This document shows, piece after piece, positions 36,516 to 43,577 of a stretch of 43,577 bases of DNA; the first letter of the stretch is position 1; the number at the start of each line of letters is the position of its first letter. The notes beneath the pieces were generated by a model. It searched no databases, had not been told where the DNA came from, and saw nothing but the letters and a program-made list of their open reading frames with translations. The DNA is from Opitutales bacterium. Its GTDB lineage: Bacteria > Verrucomicrobiota > Verrucomicrobiia > Opitutales > Seribacteraceae. Both the position numbers and the translations under genes were made by a program. The stretch is taken from assembly GCA_029251885.1 (NCBI GenBank), contig JAQXCL010000023.1, positions 1 to 43,577 of the forward strand, read 5' to 3'.

Positions 36516-39194
36516 TTACTTAGAGGTTTGCCAGTCGTACTTGGGTAACAACTCTCCTTCTTCCACATGCTTTCGGTCTCCACGGTGCCAAAAGTAGAAG
36601 ATCGGACTGGCAATAAAGATGGATGAAAAAGTTCCAGTTAAAATTCCGATAACAAATACAAAAGCGAAATCGTTGATAATTCCAGCTCCAAAAATCCACA
36701 AAGAAGTAGCAGCCAATAGGGTGGTAAAACTTGTGAGGATCGAACGGGAAAGTACGCGATTGATCGCAATCATTACGATCTTTCGAAGATTGGTCACCGG
36801 ATTGAGTTCCAATTCTTCTCGGATCCGGTCAAATACCACAATTGTATCATTAATTGAGTAACCCACGATCATGAGGATGGATGCAAGCATGGGAGCAGTA
36901 AACTGGCCGGAGCAAAGCATCCCATCTGATAAATGACCTATGAGTACAAATAAACCAACGGTCATTAAAATATCGTGGACCGTTGCCACAACCGCTCCGA
37001 TGGCATAGCCCATTTCAAACCGCAAAGCAACGTATAGTAGAATACCAAACAGGGCGACTGATACCGAAAGAATCGCGTCGCTCTTTATTTGTTCGCTGAC
37101 TGATCCTCCAATGTTGCTCAGTCCTTCTTCGACCAATGAAACCTCTGGGAAATTTTCCTGCAAATGTGCGAGTGCTTTTCGAGATTTTCCTTCTTCCGTC
37201 TGTAAAACTAAACGGCTTGCCCCTTCGCCCGAACCCACTTCAGAACGATAGACATGTTGAACTTCTCCAAGGTCTGCATTGGACTTGAATGATTCGTCAA
37301 GGGTACCGGCATCAATGGGTTGGGAAAATCCGGCAACTAATTCCTCTCCTCCGCGAAAATCAATTCCAAGAATCGTGTCTTGTTTCGAGTACACCGAAAA
37401 AATACCAATTCCCACAATGATCCAAGATGTGAGAAAGGCGACCTTGCGGTACCGGTGGAAATCAATTCCTTCTTTAGGAGCAGATTTTTGAATGCTTTGC
37501 AAACTGATGAGGTTCCGAACGCCCGATTTTACAAGCAAAGTGAGTAACATTCGGCTAACGAAAAGGGCACAAAATACAGATGTGGCAATACCGATGGCCA
37601 GAGTGATACCGAATCCTTTTACGGGTCCTGTACCTAGCCATATCAAAATACTTGCTGTTATTAGAGTCGTAAGGTTTGCGTCAATGATGGTTGAGAAAGC
37701 TTTGGCATATCCGCCTTCAAGAGCATTTTCCGGACTCTTGCCCGCCCTTAATTCCTCCCTAATTCGTTCAAAGATCAAAATATTGGCATCCACTGCCATA
37801 CCAATGGTAAGAACCAAGGCAGCCATACCAGGCAAAGTAAAGGTAGCCTGGAAAATACCAGCCAAAGTGGCTATTACTAGAAGGACATTCAACCCAACGG
37901 AGAAAATGGCAACCATTCCACCTGCCTTATACCATACAATCATAAAAGCAACTACGAGCACGGCTCCGAGCAAACACGCATTTAAGCTACTTGATAAAGC
38001 CCCGGCAGCCAATGTGGGGGAGACTTCATATTGCTCGCCAATGGTGAGGGATACTTTTAGTGGATTGTTAAGAATGTCTGAAAGCATTTTAGCCTCACGA
38101 ATGCTAAAGTTCCCCGAGATTACAGCACTTCCACCCCCAATGCGTTCCTTTACGGTGGGTGCACTTTCTAATTGTCCGTCAAGCACGATGGCTAAACGAC
38201 CAGGGATACCCGTAGTCAAGTCAGCCGTCTCGGCAATTTTGCCAGTGAGATCTCCAAAAGTCTGTCCGCCCTCCGGAGTAAAGTCCAAGCCGACTTCCCA
38301 TCCGCCCATTTGGTCCTGCCGAGGATAAGCCTCAGCAATAATTTCTCCATCTGCAGACCACAACCTACGAACCCAAATCGGCCGTTCATTGGGTTGGGCA
38401 TCACTGCGTAGAAGAGCAATGTATGGAATGCCTTCATCATCTGTCCACTCCTCTCCTTCCTGCACGGGTACAGGTGCCTCGCTGTTTGTATTAACGATAC
38501 GAAATTCAAGCTTTGCGGGTTTTTGCAATTCATTAATGATTCCTGGATCTTGCTTGGTGGTAAGGTCTGGAATTTGGACTTCAATCGCCCGGTCTCCTTT
38601 TTTACGTACCACAGTCTCGGCAACTCCAAAGGCATTGAGACGTTCACTCATGATCTCTACAACTTTGTCCATGGGCGAGGATCCGGAAGCCTGGTCTAAG
38701 TCTGTGGAGATGTTTAAGTCGTTCGCTTCCATAGTAAATGCGATACCACCACGCAGGTCTAATCCCCGCTTGATCGCAGCCTGAGAATTTTTAAGTAGTG
38801 TACGAAGGATTAAATCGTTGCGTTTGTCACGATCCTTAAGATGACCAGCTCGAATTCCTGGCTTAACTAAAAAGGGAACCAACCTTGACCCTACAGTACC
38901 AATAACTCCGCTGGGAGCTTCGAAGTAGGCAGCGTAATCGAGACGATTGCGTTTTCCATAGTCTCGTAAGGCGGCATAGTCGATTGGTTGATCTTCGGGT
39001 AGTTGCAGACGCAAATTATCAATCACCTCCGAGAACTTTTCGTGTCCTGCATGGTTCGAAGCATTGGCATCGGAGGTTACTTGGGAGAGGGCATACTCTC
39101 CAAGGACCCGATCCTCAAAGGGGAGGATTAGGGATATACTGACCGCTATTAAAATAGCGGTGAAAAAAAGCTTCCAGGTGTTTGAGCGGTTCAT
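36516..39194 (-). CDS. secDF: protein translocase SecD-SecF fusion
   Basis: SecDF uses the proton gradient to pull exported proteins through the Sec channel. Here SecD and SecF are one 892-residue chain. The SecD half has GLDLRGGIAFTMEA near 150 and a large first periplasmic domain. About six membrane helices at roughly 395-570 include GMAVDANILIFERIREE. The SecF half starts near 590 (LGIDFRGGEELVAG) and has a second six-helix bundle with GYSINDTIVVFDRIREEL. About 120 residues precede the RGG motif, more than in short SecD proteins. It is 59 bases after yajC. Confidence 0.97.
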   Translation of the reverse strand: MNRSNTWKLFFTAILIAVSISLILPFEDRVLGEYALSQVTSDANASNHAGHEKFSEVIDNLRLQLPEDQPIDYAALRDYGKRNRLDYAAYFEAPSGVIGTVGSRLVPFLVKPGIRAGHLKDRDKRNDLILRTLLKNSQAAIKRGLDLRGGIAFTMEANDLNISTDLDQASGSSPMDKVVEIMSERLNAFGVAETVVRKKGDRAIEVQIPDLTTKQDPGIINELQKPAKLEFRIVNTNSEAPVPVQEGEEWTDDEGIPYIALLRSDAQPNERPIWVRRLWSADGEIIAEAYPRQDQMGGWEVGLDFTPEGGQTFGDLTGKIAETADLTTGIPGRLAIVLDGQLESAPTVKERIGGGSAVISGNFSIREAKMLSDILNNPLKVSLTIGEQYEVSPTLAAGALSSSLNACLLGAVLVVAFMIVWYKAGGMVAIFSVGLNVLLVIATLAGIFQATFTLPGMAALVLTIGMAVDANILIFERIREELRAGKSPENALEGGYAKAFSTIIDANLTTLITASILIWLGTGPVKGFGITLAIGIATSVFCALFVSRMLLTLLVKSGVRNLISLQSIQKSAPKEGIDFHRYRKVAFLTSWIIVGIGIFSVYSKQDTILGIDFRGGEELVAGFSQPIDAGTLDESFKSNADLGEVQHVYRSEVGSGEGASRLVLQTEEGKSRKALAHLQENFPEVSLVEEGLSNIGGSVSEQIKSDAILSVSVALFGILLYVALRFEMGYAIGAVVATVHDILMTVGLFVLIGHLSDGMLCSGQFTAPMLASILMIVGYSINDTIVVFDRIREELELNPVTNLRKIVMIAINRVLSRSILTSFTTLLAATSLWIFGAGIINDFAFVFVIGILTGTFSSIFIASPIFYFWHRGDRKHVEEGELLPKYDWQTSK

Positions 39195-39253
39195 CGATTA
39201 GAGGCTGGTGTGGATGTAAATGCGGGAACTCCGCAGCAAAGAGAAGGTCAGAA

Positions 39254-39589
39254 TTAGTCAAGCTTGGCTGATATCGCCTCTCTGGAGACCTCAACCTTCA
39301 CATTTTCAGCAATCCGAACTATAAACCGATCGTCTTTAACACCAGTCACTGTCCCAAAGACACCTCCTACTGTTTTAACCTTAGCACCTTTTTCAAGGGC
39401 TTGGATCATTTTGTCGTGCTGTTTTTGTTTCTTTCTTTGTGGTGCAATCAATAAAAACCAGAAGGCTACGAAGATAAGAACCATGGGTAAAAAACCCATT
39501 AATCCACCTCCGGGCGATGACGGGTCTCCTGTGGGAGCCATCGCAAGCACTTGAATAAAAGAAGAAGAGTCGAAGCTAGAGTGTGTCAT
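39254..39589 (-). CDS. yajC: preprotein translocase subunit YajC
   Basis: A 111-residue Sec accessory protein with one membrane helix (about 29-48; FLPMVLIFVAFWFLLIAPQRKKQKQ) followed by the typical cytoplasmic region KVKTVGGVFGTVTGVKDDRF. YajC associates with SecDF, and the yajC-secDF order is widely conserved. The N-terminal 25 residues are longer than in many homologues. Confidence 0.96.
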   Translation of the reverse strand: MTHSSFDSSSFIQVLAMAPTGDPSSPGGGLMGFLPMVLIFVAFWFLLIAPQRKKQKQHDKMIQALEKGAKVKTVGGVFGTVTGVKDDRFIVRIAENVKVEVSREAISAKLD

Positions 39590-39603
39590 GACAGATAATT
39601 TTT

Positions 39604-39632
39604 ATAAAACATAGTGCCTTGCTAATTGGCAA
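39604..39632 (-). promoter_or_regulatory. candidate yajC-secDF promoter
   Basis: On the minus strand TTGCCA (39627-39632, 5/6) is separated by 17 bases from TTTTAT (39604-39609, 4/6), giving a start near 39597 and a very short leader before the yajC ATG at 39589. The 97-base mscS-yajC gap makes an internal promoter plausible, but the match is modest. Confidence 0.35.
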
Positions 39633-39686
39633 GCTTGGAAGGCAGCTTAGCTAAACTCTGAAAACCGGGTGAAAATGAGTAGCTTT

Positions 39687-40985
39687 TTACTTTTTAAGGC
39701 TTTCACCAAATCCCTCCGGAACACTTCGTAAGTGTAAGTCTCGCTGGGGAAAAGGAATGGAGATTCCAGCCTCTTGAAAGCGATCCCAAATGCTGAGCAA
39801 TACCTCACTTCGTGCATTTCCCACTCCGTTGGATGGATCATTAATCCAAAACCTTAATTCAAGGTCTACTGAATTATCTCCAAACCCTCTAACCAGGCAA
39901 CGGGGTTCAGGATCATTGAGCACACGCCCAGATGAAAGGGCAGCATCAACGCAAAGTTGCATAGCCTGGCGGGGGTCGGAGTCGTAGGAGATGCCTACTG
40001 GTACGCGTACTCGGATATTTTTATCGCTGAAGGACCAATTAACCACGCGATTGGCGATTAAGTCCTCGTTGGGAATTAGATGTTCCTTGCCATCCCGTGT
40101 GATGATTGAAGCATAGCGAGCTCTCAGGGAATTGATCCAGCCATAGGTATCGTCAATTTCAATCACATCCCCAGGCTTGATCGATCGGTCAAGTAAGAGT
40201 ATTAATCCGCTTACAAGATTTGAGACTACCTTTTGAAGACCAAATCCAATTCCTACACCAATCGCACCGCCAAGAAGGGCAAAGGAGGAGAGGTCGAGCC
40301 CGATGGTAGACATAGCCACGAGAAAACTGATAAAAATCAAGAATACCCGTATAACCTTGGCGAGCAGAACCTGTAAGGATGGGGGAAGGTTGGAGAGCTC
40401 GCGAATACGAGTTTCTCCTGCACTCCCTAAAAGAGAACTCATCCATAATAAAAGGAGTAATATAAAAACCCCATTTACCAGATCGAGTATAGAGAGCTTA
40501 CTTTTTCCTATCGCGAAGGATGCAGAACTTAGAAAATCAAGAGTGGGTTCAAGGAGACCAAAGCTTTGTAGAGCAGCCATCCCGAATGCCAATACCGCGG
40601 CCAATCGAAGCCAGAATCGGTTGTGGGTTAAGCCTGCCACCAAACGGTAGATCAACCATGCAGTAGTGGCATGAACAAATGGATTGAGCAAATCTACCGA
40701 TGCGAATCCAAAGCGATCGAGTACGCCTCTAGCCAGAAGGGAGCAAAGAAGAAGAATGAGAGGAAGTAAAAGCTGTGCAAAGATGCGGATCGCACGTTCA
40801 ATCCATGCCGGTCTGGTCTCATCTTGTAATAATTTAAGGATTTTGGGCTTGGCTCTTTGGCTACTTATCCAGGCGATAAAAATGGAAAGTCCGATGACTA
40901 CCGCCTGAATCCGAGCAGATGGAGTCGTCCAGAATTGGAAGGCGTTTTCCCACACTTGGGTGAGGGCAAGGCTCAGATCATTCAT
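39687..40985 (-). CDS. MscS-family mechanosensitive ion channel
   Basis: A 432-residue membrane protein that would release solutes on hypo-osmotic shock. About five hydrophobic helices precede the pore helix, which is seen as LSSFALLGGAIGVGIGFGLQKVVSNLVSG with the glycine/alanine spacing of MscS TM3. The beta domain follows (IKPGDVIEIDDTYGWI, TRDGKEHLIPNEDLI, VNWSF), then the alpha/beta C-terminal domain ending IPFPQRDLHLRSV. It is longer than E. coli MscS (286) because of extra N-terminal helices. It is 55 bases after the DUF445 gene. Confidence 0.94.
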   Translation of the reverse strand: MNDLSLALTQVWENAFQFWTTPSARIQAVVIGLSIFIAWISSQRAKPKILKLLQDETRPAWIERAIRIFAQLLLPLILLLCSLLARGVLDRFGFASVDLLNPFVHATTAWLIYRLVAGLTHNRFWLRLAAVLAFGMAALQSFGLLEPTLDFLSSASFAIGKSKLSILDLVNGVFILLLLLWMSSLLGSAGETRIRELSNLPPSLQVLLAKVIRVFLIFISFLVAMSTIGLDLSSFALLGGAIGVGIGFGLQKVVSNLVSGLILLLDRSIKPGDVIEIDDTYGWINSLRARYASIITRDGKEHLIPNEDLIANRVVNWSFSDKNIRVRVPVGISYDSDPRQAMQLCVDAALSSGRVLNDPEPRCLVRGFGDNSVDLELRFWINDPSNGVGNARSEVLLSIWDRFQEAGISIPFPQRDLHLRSVPEGFGESLKK

Positions 40986-41040
40986 GCAACCTCAAAACTG
41001 AAAAGTTCTTTCTTTTTTGGCAACTGGTAAAAAGTTTGGG

Positions 41041-41652
41041 TCAGATGGCTAGCACCAATGCAACTTGGACACATCCGATAAAAAAACCAAGTACCGCCCC
41101 AATTTTTTCGATGAAGCGAAATTCTTGCTCCATAAATCCGATCAGTAATTCCTCAACCTTGTCGGATGAAAAGGTACTTACCTTTTCCCGGACTAAGGCT
41201 TCCACATCTATGGATTCTTCCATTTTAAGAGCTAGCCCGCTAGCGGATGCTTTCATAAAGTCTTCCAGCTCTCCTTTAAAAAGGTTGGTCACTTTTTCAA
41301 TCATATCATCGCTCAGAAACATCGAGAGCATTGGAAAGGCAGAGATAAGTTTTCCTCGTATCGTCTTTTCAATTCTCTTCCCCACTTCTTCCATTGCTTC
41401 TGGTTGGGTGGACAATTCTTCGATCCTTTGCCCGATATCTTTCATCGAGAATAATTCGTTGGCCACCAAAGTTCCCAGCTTTTCGGCAATTTGGTTTTGC
41501 CTTTTGGGAAATACCCCTTGTATGGATAGCCCAAGTATTTTTTTGGGTTCACGCGGATGGAACAACATTTTAATCGCCAAATAATTGGTCGCCCATCCAA
41601 TAAGGGCGGCAATCAAGGGGAGTAAAAAAAGTAAGGAAGAATTTTCTGTCAT
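41041..41652 (-). CDS. DUF445 family membrane protein
   Basis: A 203-residue protein with a hydrophobic N-terminal helix containing the family hallmark IGWATNYLAIKMLFHPREP, a central helical region rich in charged residues (EELSTQPEAMEEVGKRIEKTIRGK) and a C-terminal hydrophobic segment (about 183-203). This matches short DUF445 (YheB-like) proteins, whose function is unknown. It is upstream of the MscS-type channel gene in the same direction. Confidence 0.85.
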   Translation of the reverse strand: MTENSSLLFLLPLIAALIGWATNYLAIKMLFHPREPKKILGLSIQGVFPKRQNQIAEKLGTLVANELFSMKDIGQRIEELSTQPEAMEEVGKRIEKTIRGKLISAFPMLSMFLSDDMIEKVTNLFKGELEDFMKASASGLALKMEESIDVEALVREKVSTFSSDKVEELLIGFMEQEFRFIEKIGAVLGFFIGCVQVALVLAI

Positions 41653-41746
41653 CTGCGGAAAATTTCTAAGTAATTAAATCAGGTAAAGATTAAAGGAGGA
41701 AGAGAATTTGTTTGCGAAGGCTAGCTGATTACTACTTGTCAATGCC

Positions 41747-41965
41747 ATGAGCAAGGAAGTTTTATTGGTTTTTACGCTGTTAGTCGGGGCCTCATTAACT
41801 AGCAGTTGTGCCAGCATGGTAACCAAACCAATCGGTTTGGCGACTAAGGCAGTAACTACTCCAGTGAAAGCGGTGGCTGGTGTAGCGATGGATGTGTTGG
41901 GCAAGCCTATCCGCAAAACTGCACAAATACTCAAACCGGTCACCCCGGTTATTCGAATACGTTAA
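41747..41965 (+). CDS. small predicted lipoprotein
   Basis: A 72-residue protein with an N-terminal signal sequence (KEVLLVFTLLVGASL) ending in a lipobox-like LTSSC, so only about 50 residues remain after lipid attachment. The mature part is basic with loosely repeated TKPIGLATKAVTTPVKAV-type segments and no known domain. It was chosen over the overlapping opposite-strand frame because of the signal sequence. The last codon and stop overlap the convergent helicase gene by four bases. An AGGAGG at 41694-41699 is too far upstream to serve this start. Confidence 0.65.
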   Translation: MSKEVLLVFTLLVGASLTSSCASMVTKPIGLATKAVTTPVKAVAGVAMDVLGKPIRKTAQILKPVTPVIRIR

Positions 41966-43179
41966 CGTCTGCGACGTCCGCCAAAAGTTAACTGCTTACC
42001 AAACCCTCGGTTGCGCTTGCGCGAAACCTCCGGTGCACTTGGAGTAAGACTTTCAGGGTCATTACGATAAGGGAAATCGTCCACAAACTTACGGGGTAGG
42101 GGATTGCCCAACAATTTTTCAATGGATTCAATCATCGAAATATCTTCGGGTTTGCAAAGAGTAAAAGCTTCACCCTCGGTTCGTGCCCGTCCGGTGCGTC
42201 CAATCCGGTGAACATAATCCTCCGAGTGTTGAGGGACATCGTAATTGATAACATGGGTGACATTGGAAATGTCCAACCCTCTGGATGCCACGTCTGTGGC
42301 ACATAAAATCTTTACATTTCCAGCCTTAAAATCTTCCAAGGCCTTGGTGCGGTCACGCTGTTTTAAATCCGAATGCAAAACACACACGGTTTGTCCATGC
42401 TCAGTCAACCACTGGCTGATTTTGTCCGTTCCTCTGCGTGTTTGAAAAAAGATAATCAGGTTATCGAATTTAATCCGTTTGAGCAGGGCGATCAGAAGAT
42501 CAAATTTTTGTATGGCGGGCACAGGGTACAAAGCATGACTTACCGTATCGGCAGCAGATATTTTTATATCTATCTTTGCTTCTGCCGGATTTTTCAAAGC
42601 CCAATCAGAGAGGCGACGCACCGAATCTGGGATAGTCGCGGAAAAAAGAAGGGTCTGCCTGGATCGGGGAGTCTTTTGAATAATCCGGGTAACATCTTCA
42701 ATAAACCCCATGTCGAGCATACGATCGACTTCATCGAGAATGAGAATTTCGATTTTTTGGAGACTCAAATTTCCCTGGCTTAAATGATCAAGCAATCGTC
42801 CAGGAGTGGCCACGATTACATCGGGCTCGTTGTTTAACTGTTCAAGTTGTTTCCCGTATTTTACGCCTCCGTAAAGGAGTGCCATTCGTAAATCGAGGAA
42901 TTTTCCATATTTGTTGAAGTTTTCCTCAATTTGAATGGCAAGTTCACGGGTCGGTGCAAGGGCAAGGGCACGGCAAGCTCCGTGTTCTCCCAAGCGATGG
43001 AGGCAGGGCAGGGCGAAGGCCGCTGTTTTTCCTGTGCCAGTTTGGGCGGATCCGACAAGGTCGCGCCCTTCCAAAATAGGTTGTATGGATTTTTCCTGAA
43101 TAGGGGTGGGGGTTTCATAACCCATCTCTTCGATGGATTGTAAAATTTTAGGGCTAAGGCCCATTTCACTAAACTTCAT
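41962..43179 (-). CDS. rhlE: DEAD-box RNA helicase, RhlE type
   Basis: An ATP-dependent RNA helicase for ribosome assembly or RNA decay. The 405-residue protein has all core motifs: Q motif (GYETPTPIQ), AQTGTGKTAAF (I), PTRELAIQ (Ia), TPGRLLDHL (Ib), DEVD (II), SATIP (III), ARGLDI (V) and HRIGRTGRA (VI). Motif II reads DEVD rather than DEAD, as in some RhlE proteins. The C terminus is a short arginine-rich tail (GRRRR) that probably binds RNA. It starts at an ATG 80 bases from the divergent gluQ. Confidence 0.95.
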   Translation of the reverse strand: MKFSEMGLSPKILQSIEEMGYETPTPIQEKSIQPILEGRDLVGSAQTGTGKTAAFALPCLHRLGEHGACRALALAPTRELAIQIEENFNKYGKFLDLRMALLYGGVKYGKQLEQLNNEPDVIVATPGRLLDHLSQGNLSLQKIEILILDEVDRMLDMGFIEDVTRIIQKTPRSRQTLLFSATIPDSVRRLSDWALKNPAEAKIDIKISAADTVSHALYPVPAIQKFDLLIALLKRIKFDNLIIFFQTRRGTDKISQWLTEHGQTVCVLHSDLKQRDRTKALEDFKAGNVKILCATDVASRGLDISNVTHVINYDVPQHSEDYVHRIGRTGRARTEGEAFTLCKPEDISMIESIEKLLGNPLPRKFVDDFPYRNDPESLTPSAPEVSRKRNRGFGKQLTFGGRRRR

Positions 43180-43259
43180 ATTTTTGAGTGATGGTGGTGC
43201 GTGGCTTCTTCTTGCTCTTCTTTTCTTTCAAGGAATGATCATAATCTTAGTTTACATTA

Positions 43260-43577
43260 ATGAGCGAGGACAAACCGACCACACCTTACCGCGGACGATT
43301 AGCTCCGACTCCCTCCGGCTATTTACACGAGGGGCATATACTTACTTTCCGAACAGCGTGGAAACGAGCACGGGCATACGAAGGCAAATTACTTTTTCGT
43401 ATGGATGACCTTGACCCCAATCGCTGTACTGCGGCTTACGCAACTGCATGTATCGAAGACATGCGGGGCATGGGGTTGGACTGGGATGAGGGTCCAAATC
43501 TCGTTGGGCCTTCGGCACCTTACGAGCAAAGCAAACGTTTATTATTCTATATCGATGCAATGAAGAAATTGTATCAG
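43260..43577 (+). CDS. gluQ: glutamyl-Q tRNA(Asp) synthetase (partial, runs off the window)
   Basis: From the ATG at 43260 the frame is open for 106 codons to the window end, without a stop. The N terminus shows the class I signature region as RLAPTPSGYLHEGH, followed by LLFRMDDLDPNR, LGLDWDEGP-type spacing (GMGLDWDEGP) and YEQSKRL. This fits GluQ, which attaches glutamate to queuosine in tRNA-Asp, a shortened relative of glutamyl-tRNA synthetase. GltX itself remains possible because the rest of the protein is not visible. An in-frame TAG at 43248-43250 rules out a longer N terminus. Confidence 0.8.
   Translation, partial: MSEDKPTTPYRGRLAPTPSGYLHEGHILTFRTAWKRARAYEGKLLFRMDDLDPNRCTAAYATACIEDMRGMGLDWDEGPNLVGPSAPYEQSKRLLFYIDAMKKLYQ

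Noticed and set aside
37492-38328. A 278-codon open frame on the plus strand
   Set aside because: It is antisense to secDF, whose motifs cover the whole stretch. The translated product is low in recognisable structure and looks like a shadow of a biased codon pattern.
41694-41728. Mini reading frame after an AGGAGG (TTG at 41708, six codons)
   Set aside because: The spacing is good but six codons with no recognisable leader pattern cannot be supported as a gene.
41674-41943. An 89-codon frame opposite the small lipoprotein at 41747
   Set aside because: It overlaps the plus-strand lipoprotein almost fully, lacks a signal or domain and has no ribosome binding site. The plus-strand frame has a signal sequence and lipobox.
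1-43577. tRNA, rRNA, CRISPR arrays, insertion sequences, prophage or defence genes
   Set aside because: No repeated spacer pattern, transposase motif, integrase or cloverleaf-like sequence was found by eye. Short non-coding RNA genes in the small gaps cannot be ruled out without a covariance-model search.

Overview
The window is almost entirely protein-coding chromosomal DNA of moderate GC content. It holds 39 reasonably sure protein genes, most on the minus strand in long runs with gaps of a few bases or 4-base stop/start overlaps. I found no rRNA, tRNA, CRISPR array or mobile element, and no gene-free stretch above about 120 bases. The gene set suggests a Gram-negative bacterium of the Verrucomicrobiota, possibly a marine Opitutales/Puniceicoccales-type lineage: fused SecDF, dimeric eukaryote/archaea-type glycyl-tRNA synthetase, a SufCBD system headed by a Fur-family regulator, GldA/GldF/GldG-like ABC genes with DUF4340 and AsmA-like proteins, and menaquinone genes. 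That assignment is inference, because no marker such as 16S rRNA is present. Shine-Dalgarno sequences are sparse and TTG or GTG starts are common.

Layout from left to right. (1) 1-7098, minus: a CNNM/CBS membrane protein, lgt, then mreB-mreC-mreD-mrdA, the rod-shape and cell-wall elongation block. The mrdA product (PBP2) is unusually long and carries a winged-helix-like insertion in its transpeptidase domain. (2) 7185-8291, plus: a stand-alone gcvT with its own promoter. (3) 8324-11084, minus: accB-accC followed by an Asp23-family gene and an AmaP-like membrane-anchor gene. (4) 11182-25005, minus: guaB-purA-nadC-birA-coaX, then an ABC exporter module (ATPase, permease, GldG-like, DUF4340) ending in an AsmA-like protein. 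The biotin ligase here would modify AccB from block 3. (5) 25077-27151, plus: menC-menE, two menaquinone steps. (6) 27166-32741, minus: fur-like, sufC, sufB, sufD, sufT, rpiB, clpP. Three palindromes lie at the head of this block. (7) 32813-33067, minus, a small lipoprotein, and 33201-34706, plus, glyS. (8) 34752-41652, minus: a DUF445 protein, an MscS-type channel, yajC, secDF and recJ. (9) 41747-41965, plus: a small lipoprotein whose stop codon overlaps the stop of a convergent RhlE-type DEAD-box helicase (41962-43179, minus). The window ends inside gluQ (43260 onward, plus).

Most genes are housekeeping. The parts that merit a second look are the ABC/DUF4340/AsmA-like envelope module, the accBC-Asp23-AmaP linkage, the modified PBP2 with a nine-base homopolymer upstream of its active-site serine codon, the Fur-like regulator without zinc cysteines and its palindromes, and a long divergent PurA. 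I did not find a clearly novel defence or mobile system.
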